From Tubiluchus corallicola (Eukaryota; Priapulida; Priapulimorpha; Priapulimorphida; Tubiluchidae), in contig JAQGDQ010000056.1 of the NCBI GenBank assembly GCA_030141605.1, forward strand, positions 310,001 through 374,000: 64,000 nt of DNA, in the 5' to 3' direction. The notes under the pieces are model-generated. The model was not told the DNA's origin. It saw only the letters and a list, made by a program, of their open reading frames with translations, and searched no databases. Numbering within the stretch: the first letter of the stretch is position 1; every line of letters begins with the position of its first letter. The position numbers were made by a program, and so were the translations under genes. Shown piece after piece: positions 50,201 to 63,524 of the stretch.

Positions 50201-52455
50201 TTATAGTTTGCAAATCGTAACTTCTTTTCTGGTTGACCTCTTGTTAATAAGGTTATTAGCACTACAACCCGGCAAGGTGTATTATAGCTGGAAAGCATCA
50301 TTAATATTCTATAATATGTTAAGCCATTATCGCCTCAAAATTTTAATAGAGTCACCCTCGGAGTCTTAGTGATACATTTAACATTTTCAGAACCAAAATT
50401 GGCACATTTAGCAAATTCACAACTTCACACGACTTTTACAGGTTAAGAACGTTTTCAAAAATGGCGTAAAAAATTAGTTACCATTAACTATGGAAATAAG
50501 GGCAAAGTAACGTGCAAAAATCTATATTCAGTATTTAAGACTAAAGCTGTTTTTCGCTCAATATTTTGGCTTCTCTGAATTAATACTGATGCTTGATAGA
50601 TAGAAACAAAGAAGATATAATGTAGGTAGGAAAGAAAAGGTCATGAAAGCTAGAAAAAAGACCTCCTCTAAAGTGGGAAAAATCTTGGAACTGGGATTTA
50701 TCATTCTGATGGATTTCCTTATCGATGTTCAATTGAATTTGATTGTTATTTGAAACCATGTAAACAGTTAAAAAAGCCCCTATTATGTAGTAATTCACGA
50801 TTTTTCTCATTTTTAATCCGCATGTGCAATCTTGCGACTTGATTGACTATTTAGCACTTTTGCTGGCTGCTGTCTAAAGGCTTATACTAATAGTTTATTT
50901 GCAATCAAGGCACAGGCAATTTCATTGTTAGCGCAAGTTTCATGACTTGTACCAATGTAGATTTACTAAAGCCGCCAACGAAATTATTCATTTAGGAACC
51001 AACAGCTGAAGTTTAGCCTAAGCGAATTATGATTAATTACGGGGATTAAGGAAGAGCCGATTAAAAATAATGAAATTGCGACGTCGTTTTAAAGGATTAT
51101 ACTCGGTTGTGATGACCACGATTTGTTCAGGGATTTGAAGTCGTGTCTTCGACTGTGCTTAATAATTTTGTGAGGATTAAAACACTTACAACTAGTAAAA
51201 TTTTCAACTGAAATTTGGGCAGATGTTCTATAATATTCACATTACGCATCACATGCGAAAAACTACTTATACTTACATGTGTTAGAAGTCGGAACAATTA
51301 GACAAAGACTTTGTGAGCCATATTATTGCGAATGCTGTCATATTTTCCAATTCATACATACAGGCTTACTCAGTCTAAGCTTTAAATGCATGTTGCAAGA
51401 TAACTCATAATTACAAAAAATTTGAAACCAAACTTTGCCAAAAGAATAATAATATGTAAAAAAGACAAGGATAATCCTACATTTGAACTTTTGTGTATTA
51501 CTTCCAATTTGTTAACCATTTGACATCACAACCCTTCTCACGTGTTACATATAATCATAATAGTCGGCACACCTACGAGCTGACCAATGCACACTTAATA
51601 CCTTACTTTGATCCTCTGCGAAGTTTTAAAAATTCCATAAATAATGAAACTTGCAAAGAACTTATTGACTTTTTTTACAGTTTTTTTTGTTATTTTTTCT
51701 TAACTTCAAGCAAGTTGAAAAAAATCGTAATTTGGCGGTAACCCTTCGTCCTTTTTTGCTCACTGTCCTGTTTACAGTTATCCCCAGTCATGCAAAAATG
51801 CCCTTCGAAAAGTGACTCTTTCTACTGTTGTACTGCTTTGCAGTTAGTCAATAAATAAAAGAAACTGTTTTCGCCGAAATTTTCTCGGAAAACTGACAAA
51901 AATTTATTTATATAGAAATTCATTTTCTGCTCTTGTTTGTCACGTCTGCAGTGCACTTTTATTTAAGGTTTAATTGACAAGAACCTCTATATTTTCGCTT
52001 ACTGGAAGATTTCAAAGATCAATGCCATTTCAAGACATTCATTCTAAAGTTTATACTGAGATACAATTTCTCACAACCCGACAAGTTGTGAAGTGTGAAA
52101 ACTATGTCGATTCGCACATTATTCACCATTGGTGCATAAATGTCATAGTGCTGCATGCTTCGAAGTAGCAAATGACATAGCCATGCATGCGCTGCCAATT
52201 TTTTACTTAACTGAATTGTACCAGGTTCATATATTTTCTTATTATGGTGGTTAGGTTACATAACTTTTACTGCCAATGCAAAGTTTGGCGATCTGGGCAA
52301 GACTGATTTTTAAGTAGTGTGTCAAATTATACTATACGCCACCATTACCTGGACTGGTCAGCAAGATTGGTGCTAGTATGGACGGTGCAGCATTAACCTC
52401 TTTCAGTTAGAAAATTGTGCACGCCTGTCAGAAAATTGCAGCGTTTGTATAGTTC
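47291..52455. other. no gene seen
   Basis: Intron-like sequence in the same 20-kb intron. Several 60-90 codon frames on both strands (for example 48,128-48,391 and 50,094-50,369) show no motif, no splice context and AT-driven composition; not called. A short 15-bp tandem (TTTGAACTGGTATC) occurs at 47,740-47,766. Confidence 0.4.
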
Positions 52456-52560
52456 TTGAGTATTGGATATCCGTGGTTTCGAACCCACACCTCCTGCACG
52501 AAAGCGGTTTTTTCAAACATGCTAACTGATTGCCTTATTTTGCAATCAAGGCACCAACAT
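52456..52560 (-). repeat. possible tRNA-like SINE head (weak)
   Basis: The minus strand reads GTGTGGGTTCGAAACCACGG, a good B box (GGTTCGAAACC) within a T-arm-like stem. An A-box-like TTAGCATGTTTG lies about 40 bases upstream. No complete cloverleaf or tail could be drawn. Confidence 0.3.
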
Positions 52561-53164
52561 TCAATAAAATTTCATATTGTGGTTGAATGGCTGTCTTTTT
52601 TCACGAATTTCACGATTGCGGGTCAACTGAAAGACATCAGTATATTTTTGCTTGTTCATTTCATTCATATCATTGCATGCAGTTATGTATTTTTTAAAGA
52701 CCTTTTACGATGAAAGTCTTTTACATCAATAATTTCATGGCTGGACATTAATATTGACTGTGCGCACAACAGAAAAGTCGGCAGTGCACGCTAAGCCCCG
52801 CCTACGCGGCCCAGTGTCACAAACTTGTGATCGTTGAAAGCCTTAAACTCGTTAGGCAAACCGAAAAAAAAACGTGAAGAATGTGTGCATGTTTTATAGT
52901 AATTATTGCATCAGTAAAATGTATCAATGTTATGTACTTGCCAAACTACAGCAAGTTGTCAAACAAAATGGCACAAAGTTGTTGCGAAGTTGTTTTTAAC
53001 TATATTTCAATAAAATTAGTCCGCATATCTTTAGTATAAAACTAACACATAATCAATGTAAAAGACTTATGTAAGCAATCTGGCGTTAAACAACATGAGC
53101 TAGTTACCCCAGATAAACATTGTTAATAATTAAGAGGTCTGCCAAATATTGGATGTTCAGTCTT

Positions 53165-53540
53165 AAAGGATAGAGCAAGTCTCAGTATATTGGGTTTATT
53201 TTACTGTTAGCATTTAAACTTAGGAAAATATAACAAAGAAATTTGCAATAAACTGGCTATAAAGTATAAACTTAGAATATACTACCTGTGAATAGAAATT
53301 TTCAGGCTTGTGGGTTGCCGCCATCTACTTCGTGTCTTTTTGTGAGGGCGTCGTGGCTTTCTGTAACCGCACAGTGCTTAAATTTATTCAAATTGTGCAG
53401 CTTACCTAATGTTGACGCAAAATATCACAAAATTAGCTATATAATTTTTTTGTAAAAACTTATTATACTTTGATGAAGATTGACAGTGTGCTACTTTTCT
53501 TCAAAACGAATGACGATATTGGAAGAAAAGTGGAATACAG
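53165..53540 (+). repeat. dispersed repeat family B, copy 2
   Basis: Counterpart of 2465-2790 in the same orientation, longer in the middle. It is followed at about 53,577-53,612 by AATGTTGGAAAGGAACATAC and TATTTTTTCAAGA. That stretch resembles the edge of family A copy 2 (AATATTGGAAGGGAATGTAT), so families A and B may be parts of one larger element. Confidence 0.65.
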
Positions 53541-53716
53541 ATTTTCTTTAATCTGCAGGTCAAAACATTCTACCTTGTAAAATGTTGGAAAGGAACATAC
53601 TATTTTTTCAAGATTGTCTGACTTCTACACGCCTACATTACTATTACCCAGCCACGATGTTTCACCATTGTAATGTCTTTGTTTTACTGTTAAACACTTT
53701 AGTTGCAGAAATCTTG

Positions 53717-53781
<65 letters not shown>
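53717..53781. repeat. (ATA)n microsatellite, about 21 units
   Basis: Uninterrupted ATA/TAA trinucleotides; produces a poly-Asn frame that is not a gene. Confidence 0.97.
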
Positions 53782-53783
<2 letters not shown>

Positions 53784-55161
53784 TATTTGTTGTTAATTCT
53801 CGCAGTATATTTTAATACATTATCCACGTCTGTTTGTAAGTTGCTTTTGTAATAGAGCAGTAGCGAGTCAGATAAAAAGGCAAAATGAGAGTTGATTGGC
53901 CATCGCTAGGTGGACCCCACTGGTTTACTGCAGTGATGTGTGCCGATCTGCTTGCCTAGTAAATGGCATGCCTTGGAATTGTTAAGCGTTGGGCGCAACG
54001 ATGCTGTGCGTTGGGCAAAATAACAGTATTTAGGGTACTAAACTCAAAAACCTAAAGTAAATCGAACATTTCTAAACTAAAGATGGGGGAAGTTGTTTGC
54101 TGCTAAAACGGAGCTGGGTCTTAGGCAAAGGTCACAGCTGCCATTTGAAAAACTGGTTTTAAAAACTTTTGAGGCTAATGACACTATCACACGGATACTT
54201 TGATTACCGTATTTATTCCGTACAGCAGGGTGAGACGGACAAAATCCAAATTTAGCATATAGGATGTCTGCATAAATATACCAAGTGGGACATCTGATCA
54301 TAAAAGTGAACAAATTTCTCATGTCTTCTTTGCTTCCATGGCACGCTTTGTATCTCAATGGTGAATTATTCTAACGTAAATTAGCGTAAAATGTATATAT
54401 TTTTAAAATTGGGCGTTTAGTAGCTAGCTGTTTTATAACTGAATAAATTTAGTGCTGTTCGGGTTGATAGATACTAATTAAATGTGCCAATCTGATACGT
54501 AGCTTATCATATCAAGCATTGGGCCTTTGCGCTTTTGTGAAATCTTTTAAAATGTTTTAGAAAAGTGTTTTTACTGTTGTGTGTCGTTTAATTCTTTTAT
54601 GCATTTTGCATTTTATTAAATAATGTTCTTTTCGCCGGAGCACGTAAAACCATTTGTAGAAAACTATGCCAGAGCGGATTCAAAACTGTAACCTTATTTT
54701 CACCTATTAAACGCATTCTCAGTGCTTTTTACAAACCTTATATCATGGTGGTTACTGGGCAAAAAACCTTAATTTCACATTTGCTTCACATTTACTGCTT
54801 TGATATATTTACAATTTTACATTGACTCATGTTCATTATAACTGTTTTATTACTTACCACATGTATTTTACATGCATTTACTTGCATTCCTCTTGAAATT
54901 ATGACAAAATTCGTCATAATTTTTTAACAAAAAATCCAGTTTTATTTTGTTCCTAATTACACGTTTTTTTCCCGTATTTATCATCGTGGCAATAAAAATT
55001 GAAAACCTCCGTATTACATGTGCCTCCTGCTAAATCTTGTGCCAAGAGCACTCCCTCATGACACTTGAGAAGTGGTGTAAAACACAGGAGCCCTATTTTC
55101 TTTGACGGGCGCTATGAAAAGTCATACATGAGCGTTCATACGCAGTATTTCCGTGTTAACT

Positions 55162-55162
<1 letters not shown>
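53782..55162. other. no gene seen
   Basis: AT-rich intron-like sequence with no recognised exon or repeat. Confidence 0.4.
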
Positions 55163-55224
<62 letters not shown>

Positions 55225-55382
55225 TTCGTTTAGCACATAGTCCAAGGATAGCAACTTAAGTACCTCAATACTTATATCCAAGGTACCATTTTTCAAGTCT
55301 TTGGTATGACTCGGTCGAGCGTTGAATCCACGACCTCCCGGGTGGTAAGCGAGCACGCTACCATTGAGCTACGCCACCCGGT
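55163..55382 (-). mobile_element. tRNA-derived SINE with (ATT)n tail
   Basis: On the minus strand the 5' end is tRNA-like: GGGTGGCGTAGCTCAATGGT with a good A box (TAGCTCAATGG, 55,361-55,371). An anticodon-arm-like CTCGCTTACCACCCGGGAGG and a diverged T-arm (GGTCGTGGATTCAAC, 55,321-55,335) follow. A body of about 100 bases then ends in GCTAAACGAA and about 20 ATT units (55,163-55,224). Head, body and simple tail in this order are the definition of a tRNA-SINE. The B box is diverged, so transcription is doubtful. Confidence 0.75.
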
Positions 55383-56948
55383 TTTTAACTTGTGTAAAAG
55401 AGACATCATTACTTTCCTAAAATTTCTTTTTATTTCATAATGAGTTTACAATGTAATTGGTATCATGTGCCTTACCCACTCAATTTTACTAGTCATCATA
55501 AATTTTATACGAAGTGCACACTCCTTCGGAAGATATAATCCGTATTTAGTTAAAACTACACCCACAGGTGGGTAGTTAAGGATGATATTCAGTCGTGCGT
55601 GTATTTAAAATCACTCTCCATCATTGCCCGCTAGTCCTATGGTGCTAGGACGTGTCATGAACAAGAATATCTTGCATTTCTTGTATCAATTTGAAGATTA
55701 AAAAACTCTCATTACATGTGCATTGGTGCAGTGCTAGGTACATTTACATTATAATTTGCAGTAGTACTTCGTTCACAGATGAAAGTATCCAGTGGAATCC
55801 AGAAAGATAGAATTCAGAAACAAATTATGATCAGTTCTTTTAGACTGAGCCCCTAAATGACGCCCGTAACTTGTGGAACTTCCTTTTCCATTGCTCAATT
55901 TAAATACAGTGATTAGTAAATTTTCAAAACGTTTTCAGGAGTCTGTGCTGATCTCTAGCCCTGTATTTGCGAGTATGAGTTCTGCACCATTTGCAAGCAT
56001 TCCACGTCGCAGATGTAAAAGTTTCCAAGTTTAAAGAGTCCTAAAACACAAAGCAGTACACCACATCATAATATTATTTTAGAGATAGTGTTTAATGCTT
56101 TCTGGGTTTTGGTGATGGTTTCCGTTAGTACAGTGGTGGACTTAGTAAACAGACAGACGTTGCAGAGCCAAGTGTCACCCAAAATAGATTCATTTGTCGT
56201 AAAAAATCGGTCATGAAGCCTAGCCAGCGCAAGTTACAACTCTTTAGGTTGAAATCATTGCTGCCAGACTGCGATATAAGAATTCCATATTGCGAAATGA
56301 ACAGCAGCTGAATTTGCGCAAAGTTGCGATTCCTGGCGGTGAATGTGTAAACCAACTAGTTTGCTTTTTAAGATTTCACGCATTAACCGCGAGTATCAAA
56401 TCATTTACATGTCAGCTCTCTAAGCTAACTTTGCATTCTAGGTTTATTAATTCGTGAAACATGCGCATTAATTTCTAAATTAGTCCACGTTAGTGTTTTT
56501 TTCATTACTGTTTGAAGGTACATGCGGCGGCTATAGTTATTAACTGCTAACATTGTTCACGTTCCAATGTTAGTAATATTAGTATTATTAGTAGTACTAT
56601 TAATATTAGTAATAATGCTAGTATTAGTACTAGTTTAAGTATTATTATTCACTTCTAAAAAAGCTATTCTACAGAAGTGTGCTCACTTAAAAATGTTAAA
56701 AAACTCGTAAGCATACAGCGCCAGACGTTGTCGTGTCGATCCGAACTGTTATCTAATGATTGTAAGTTATTGCTGAGCTAAACGTCCAACTTGTATAAAG
56801 TTCTTCTCGGTTTTCCCACATTGACAAGGCAGTAGTAGTAGTAGTATAGTGCGTACTCTTCATTCTGCACGTTCTGGGGCGCTTCTTCCAGTTTTCTGCC
56901 ATGAGAAAGTGAAGTCAATGTACTTGTAACTCATTGTATCCCTTACAG
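55383..56948. other. no gene seen; TAG/TAT-rich run at 56.57-56.65 kb
   Basis: Degraded ATTAGTATTATTAGTAGTACT-type trinucleotide sequence at 56,571-56,650 and GTAGTAGTAGTAG at about 56,830. Otherwise intron-like. Confidence 0.4.
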
Positions 56949-57096
56949 GTCGAAAACAAAAATATTTAGGCCATACGATTTCGTCAAAAGTCAGTATCTT
57001 TCATTAAGTAAAAATGAATATTTAAGCGAATGTAAAGCGTTCCGGCCGGATGGTAAACCTCGGAAGTACGCAAAAATCCAAATAGCTGAAATGGAG
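56949..57096 (+). CDS. right-arm gene, coding exon 2
   Basis: The acceptor TATCCCTTACAG is followed by 148 bases. One base completes the phase-2 Val codon from 37,061, then 49 codons run to GAG|GTACGA in phase 0. The peptide reads SKTKIFRPYDFVKSQYLSLS, KNEYLSECKAFRPDGKPRKY, AKIQIAEME. It is basic and aromatic, with a RPDGKPRK turn-like cluster, unlike the AT-driven chance frames nearby. I do not recognise the domain. The other two frames contain stops. Splice sites, composition and agreement of phase on both sides make this a convincing exon. Confidence 0.75.
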
Positions 57097-59288
57097 GTAC
57101 GACTTGTAATTGTGTATTGAATTTTGAATTGATGACGTTGGAATTAAACACCAGTTATTGAGCAATCATACTTTTGTATGACTAACAGGATGATGTATAT
57201 TGATAATTATTGTTTCTGGTATCGCTTCTGTACTCTGTGGGCTTTGTATATTTCAGTGTTAAGTGTTAACTAATGAATTACTTGTGTTTTTGAACTATCT
57301 ATCTATATTCTTGATAACTAGTTGTATATGTCTTTCTCAATTAAAATGTATGTGTTTTACAGTGGAAAAGTTCCGATCAGTAATATTACTGTATGTCTAT
57401 CCACTTATATTAAATAAAGTTTATATATAAAAAATAGGACATCGAACAACATGTCCCAGACAAAGTTTGCGAATTTCATCTAAAGATTATAATTTGCTTT
57501 TAAGCGCTTATTGTAAGTCAATATGAGTAACCTATAAATTGGTAATACACCTTTTGGTGCTCAATATTTTTAATATATTGAACTTTTTGGAAAGCAGAAT
57601 GGACAGTTTGCATCTGTCATTACGAGGTTAGATTCCAAAAGTATTAATGTTTGGAATAATTTAGCTTTCGGAAAAGCATCGGTGTGTTGTTACAGTTTTG
57701 TACCGAATCGCACCAAATGTTTTTTCATGATCCAGGTCTTCATTAAATTTTTACAGGGCCGATCGCATGGACCACTGTGGTTTAGTCTCGATGATTTCCT
57801 TTTGAAAGTTTATATGCGATAAAACCAAGTTATTGTCTATTCCTTTGTAACTAGTAGGCCTAAAGCATGAACATTAAAGCGTGTAAAGGTACTTTCGATT
57901 TTACTCCTTTGATCTAGATAAAAGATGATCCTATGAATTTTAATTTGTATGAAAAATGTGCTGCACCTCTTAAAATTCGTAATTTGCACTCATATAATTG
58001 CTTGAGTGATACGAAATAAGTCATATAAGTTGCTGTTGATGGGTATTTTAAGACTTTTGAGTGAACATATTTCGAATGCTAAAAAGCCAAAAGCTAAATG
58101 AAAAATGAATAAACTGCGAACATAGGTTCATACCTTGCAAGCTGAAATGACAGTATAAAAGACTGAGCCACGAATCCAAGCATATGAGTGCGTCTTGATA
58201 CCCAGTGCTTTCTTGGACCGGCTTCGATGCCACCATGCTCACCTAGTGACCTATTGGACTTTTCTTTGTAACTACCATGTTAGAAAAGCCCACGTACGAT
58301 CAAAAGCTGTCATGCGAAGCCCGGTCAAGTAAAGAGAGGAGCCAAAAGAAAAACGGAAATGGAAAGAACGAGAATACGAAGAAGTTAGATGGACGGTGAA
58401 AGAGAAGGGAAGCAAGTATAAGAAAGGCTAATGAGAGAGAGAGAAAGAAAAAAGAATTAAAATAACGATAGCTAGTGGGCAAAATCTAACTGTGTCATCG
58501 GGTTTTATATTTATGGTCCTATTTAAACATTTCTAATCTGTATTCTAATGTGATATTGTGCGAGCATACTTCCTAGTTCAAATCTGTTCTAAGTTTTATA
58601 ACTTACTCATAAAACTAATTAAATGCCATTTTAGGCTATGCATTTCTAGTAGTTCACGGTTCACATTAATTCGTGTCTTCTGCATGTGCATGGTGTTTTA
58701 GCTTGTTGTCGAAACCATCTGTAATTTCTTTCTCTCTGTTGCCGCGCGCTGGATTTTTGAAATGAGCAAGTCTTTTTTATTGATGTTATTGTTGGCGAAG
58801 TAGCAGTTTAACTTAAACGACTAATTGGCTCCCACTAATTGGAAAGTTGGAATTTTGTAGTTATTGATTTATCCTGTTTCTGTATGTGTGCACTTGGAAA
58901 GATTTTTTTACCTTGATAATTTGGACTGGGTGAAACTCTAGGCGCCCACCAAACTGGAGCATTACACTGGATGGAGTAGGCCTATTAGAAGTCATTGTGA
59001 ACTGCATTTTATTTAGCACTGTCACAGACACACTATTAAAGATATATTATTGGGCAGCCATGTTTCATTAGGACATCATTCACACCAGTCAAGTATAACA
59101 TACCGATCGGCAATGTTAGCGTCGATATAGATTCCCAATTTTTTCATAGAATAATACTCCTTTAGTTTACTATATTTACCACATTTCACCGGCAAATGGC
59201 TGTATGAATGATGTCAACTTTTGATGGATCAAACTTTGGTCTTACGTTAATACCAGATTTCTCTGGGTTTTTTCTACCCCCCATCCAG
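57097..59288. other. intron of the right-arm gene
   Basis: 2.2-kb intron. It contains a purine-rich stretch (58,330-58,460, A/G-biased with GAGAGAGAGA) and no further exon I can support. Confidence 0.5.
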
Positions 59289-59542
59289 TGTGACTTGCAG
59301 ACTATGCTTGGCTCACTAGACTTGACTGATTCTCATTGGGAGGACAGTTTTTCTCACGTGACGGTGGACGGAGGGAACGGCGGTTTCACCCCTAACGGTG
59401 TTTGGAACCATGCACCGCAGAATGGAGGTACCAGCAGATTGACCCACTCAGATGTCCGGAAGTTGTGTCACGCCACTGCGGAGGACCTACGCGCCTTCCA
59501 GTTATGCTTTATGGACTTTGGTGAAATTTCAGAGAAAGTAAA
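59289..59542 (+). CDS. right-arm gene, coding exon 3
   Basis: The acceptor TTTTTTCTACCCCCCATCCAG precedes TGTGACTTGCAG. The frame runs 84 codons to AA|GTAAGT in phase 2. It reads CDLQTMLGSLDLTDSHWEDS, then FSHVTVDGGNGGFTPNGVWN, a Gly/Asn-rich linker, and SRLTHSDVRKLCHATAEDLR then AFQLCFMDFGEISEKV. The second half looks helical and amphipathic. The frame is open upstream of the acceptor, but that part is an obvious polypyrimidine tract. A second in-frame acceptor 12 bases on (TTGCAG, exon from 59,301) would drop four residues. Family not recognised. Confidence 0.8.
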
Positions 59543-62500
59543 GTAAGTTTCCAAGGTCTATCAAGGAACTACATGCCTTTATAATTCTGCATGTATAGTA
59601 CGTTTTTAAGAGTAGTTGTAACAACTATCTATCAAGGCTAGTAGTCCCTAGTACAATTATTCAGGTTACTCCTGATAAGGCTTTGCACTTTTTAAAATTT
59701 GCTTATATAGAGGGAGAAATAATAAGCATTAACTCCCTGAAGGCACTTTAAGAGGGATCACAATACATTGATGCATTTTTCTGTATTTCAGATGGCTTAG
59801 TAAGCCTTTTAAATACTTTTATACCAGATTTTACTTCAGATAAAACGCTTTACAAACACATGTATATATGTTCAATTTGCTTAATAAATAGCTATTGTTG
59901 TAATTCTCTTATGGCTGCTTCTGTGCCGTTTCATAATTTTGACCATAATAAATGTTTATTCGCGGCCCATCTGTATACAAATGAGAGTTTACACTCTGTG
60001 ACTATATCATGTGTTGGGGACATATATGATATATGTAATATAGGCTGGAGCGAAACTCTTGGACTCTATTTCGGTTCCAATTGTTCAGCACTAAGTACAA
60101 GTGATTACTGGTTGCAGTAAGACTAGAATTTTACTAACATGAGATATGAGGCAACCAACAGAGGTGTTTTAGTCAGATTCAGCTGCATGTATATTCTCCT
60201 TCTGTGACGTAATGGATAGTATGGTAAATAGGACGTCATAAGGAGCAGCTTTTCCCATGCCAACCATCTAATAACCAGGCTTAAGGATGCTTAATTTCGT
60301 GTGACCATTTGACCATGCAGCCATTCCTTTCCTGATGGGCCGAGATCTCCATTTTTGTGGTGTGTCAGAATTCCACAGTCCACTGGATCCAGTGAAAGTG
60401 GAGTGAATTCAGGTTGCTGCAATACTAAATTCTTAATATACGGTCGTCCTTAGAATGTATTTACTGACTTGATGTTTTGAAAACCAGCTGAAAGCCTTCC
60501 CTGTATTTGATTTCGCTAGAAAACTACAAAAATAAATTCACTTTTATTTTTGATTAAGTCATTCAGTACAGAATGGTTGAAGCCTGAAAATAGCTGTTAA
60601 AAATGACTGCCTTAGGTAGCTGGTTTAATTTAAAGAGCTGAGTAGATTATTAAGCTATTTAGATTCATTTTGAATTTCAGAGTCTTCTTTCGTTTGAATC
60701 ATTAAGCTCAAATTGGGTATGAAATTTGGACGTCCTAATTTGCTAAAATCGTGATAGTTTTTTTAGAGTTTAGTTTATAAGCTTAGTAAGCCTGTTAAAA
60801 ATAATAGCAAACTGTTAAATTTGTGTAATTTCCTTGACAGACTCTAGGAGCCAATTTAAGCAAATAAATGTAATTATGTTGTCATATTCTGATATTTCTG
60901 TGTGATGATGTCTTACTGCTATTCCACGCAAATACCAAAATTCGAGATACTGGTTTGGAACTACTGCTACCATAATTTGTCCAGTGTGGCAGTACAGTAT
61001 AGCGCCGTGCTCACTGAACCCGTTACTCAAGTTCAAAGCCAGATAAATGAGCGTAAATGGGGAGTTGGTGGCTAAGTCTGTGTAGATCCAAATACTCAGT
61101 AATTGTAACCTTAATAAAGCTGTGTTTGCGGGGTTGTTGTTAAGGGTGACTTAGCTCAGTTAATACAATTATGTGCCACCCTGTTATTAGTAGGCAGCTA
61201 GGCATACAATCCATGTCACCAGTGGGACCTAGGGATACACGCATTTTAACGCTGTGTGCAAATTTAATTTGTTCGATTATTCCGCTTTCGTGTTAGACTT
61301 AGTGGATTTTCTGAAAGATTCAGCAGCAAAGACTGTAATTACGGACCATATTCTGTTCTCGTTCGATGTTACATTGTAGCGTTGCATCACAGATTTGCCG
61401 TATGCATTACCAGTAAATACGGATCAGGTAACGACAATATTTTGACTGGATCTTGTTTTCCAATGGCCGTTTCATGTTTGATGACTGTGAGATCGTGTAA
61501 AACATGTTGATATATTGGCGTTGCGTGATGATTGCTTCGGTTTACAAGTTGGTGAAATAGACGATCATATGGTGTAGTTTATTGTGGTCGATAAAGAGAA
61601 TTTTATACTCCATAAACTACAGTTACGTCACTTGTAGCGCTGTAAAAGTTGGCAAAGTTAACTTTTACACGTTCTGCAATTTCTCAGATAGCGAATAGTA
61701 CCCTGTAGCATCATTTAAACGCTTTTGCAAACTTCTAACTTCGATGCTGCAATCAGTGAAATGATGGAACACTTATTTACTGCCAACTATTGGCTTTATG
61801 AAACGAAATAGCTATAATCTAATCGTGCCGTTAGGCTTCTTATAAACTAATTACCTCATCTTGGTACATTTAAACTGAATCGAGGAGAAGCCACTTGGAA
61901 ACAACTGCTGAGATTTGGCTGCACTCATTAGTGTACAAATTGTTTTGTTTTTCTTGTCTTGTTATGTGGTCGGTTCTTCATGGTTTGTTTCAGCTATTTA
62001 TTGTGAAAATGAAGCCAATTACGTTCCACATACATAACAGCTTTGCAGTGGTAATTCAAGTTTATTCTGATCTAGAACAGCTCTAGCGTGAACGGGTAAT
62101 ATGAGAAATCTTTGAAGTGGTCACGGACCATCGGTTTCGCGTATTCACTTGACCATATCAGAATCTTGTTTAGGTTATTAAAATCTACTTGTGCCCTTTA
62201 GCTATAAAAATATAAGTTGTTTTTTTCATGCCCAAGCTTTTTGCCAGCCTTATTAAATAAATTGTTAGTTCATGTTGAAAGAGAGGTCTTACAATGAAGT
62301 AAGAAGCTCATTCTTCAGTCCGCTTCAGACTGTTGGACTAAAACATTTGGCAAAATGTAATTTCCGATGCGGCTTTGGTTATGCAAGCCAAATCTAATCT
62401 TGGGTAAGGGAAAGGTGTCTATGGTGACTTTCGGCTTGTATAAGTCTTTAACACTTATATAAGTACTTACATAATGTGTTTCATATCTGAGCCTAATTCA

Positions 62501-63524
62501 GTTATTTCGCACTTATGCGACGCAGGTCTTTCACTTAAAGGCCATTGACTGTTAGAGACCAAATTAGTGCTTTTTATTATGATATGACTGTCATAACTTT
62601 GGCCTATGTTGCTTTTAGCAGTAAGCAAAATCTTCAGATAATTATTTAACATAACTTTCAAGTGCCTGTGAAGTCTCGAGGTGACACTCAAGATCGGTAT
62701 TAAGACTGGAGAGATCTTTGACTTTATACAACGCTGTGGTTGCAGTTATTACTCTAGGCTTGGACGGTTGTTTTAACTGCTGTTTGATTGTTTGAAGTTG
62801 ATTTTACAGAATCAGAACTTACGATTTGTGACCGTGACGACAGGTCTTATGTCCGCCTGGTTTTCCGCTACAGCAATTGTTTTCCTGGTTTGTTTCCTGC
62901 GTGGCGAACACGAAAATATGTCGTGTGCATTTTAAAGGCTTTTTCTTCTTTTTCCATTTCCTTATGTGAAAGACGTAAATTCGAATGTGTTAAATTAAAT
63001 AATGTTAGAATAAAGAATAATCGCTTAGTTATCCATCAGTTAGTTGTATTGTGTACAATTCACATGCGTAGTGGTATCCCTTTTTGTTTCTTTCTAACTG
63101 CTGATTATTTTACTTCTCTAGATTTGAATATCAAGTCTACATTGGCTTCAAATGTATCTCGCACCATCAAGATAGAAAAGCTTTACATTATACAAATATC
63201 TCCTGCAAAGTTTCCTTATGCGTAGAGGAATGTATATTGTGCGGCATAACCAGCTGTCGTGTTATTGTACACAATAAAAGTCCTAGTTGGACATTTGGGT
63301 ACATATTCTTTGATCACCATCATGGGTGTCCATAGAGTTGTTTGCAATGAAATTTAATAATTATTTATCTATTCTGCTTACCTAAAAATAAAATTAGTCA
63401 CATCACACAAGAAAAAAATGTGTATATGCTGTCTTTGTAATTGTTAAGCGTTTTAGCGATTTATTGAATTTGATTTAAATTTTTAAATACTTAATTAATG
63501 ATGTAATTTCTGTTTGATTTTCAG
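59543..63524. other. intron of the right-arm gene
   Basis: 4-kb intron. The longest non-repeat open frame of the window (62,788-63,225, 145 codons, beginning at TTG not ATG) lies here. It has no recognised motif and would read through into stops before the next acceptor, so it is not called. Confidence 0.5.

Noticed and set aside
62788-63225. 145-codon plus-strand open frame, the longest outside simple repeats
   Set aside because: It begins with TTG rather than ATG, has no recognised motif, and lies in the intron between two well-supported exons without usable splice sites in phase.
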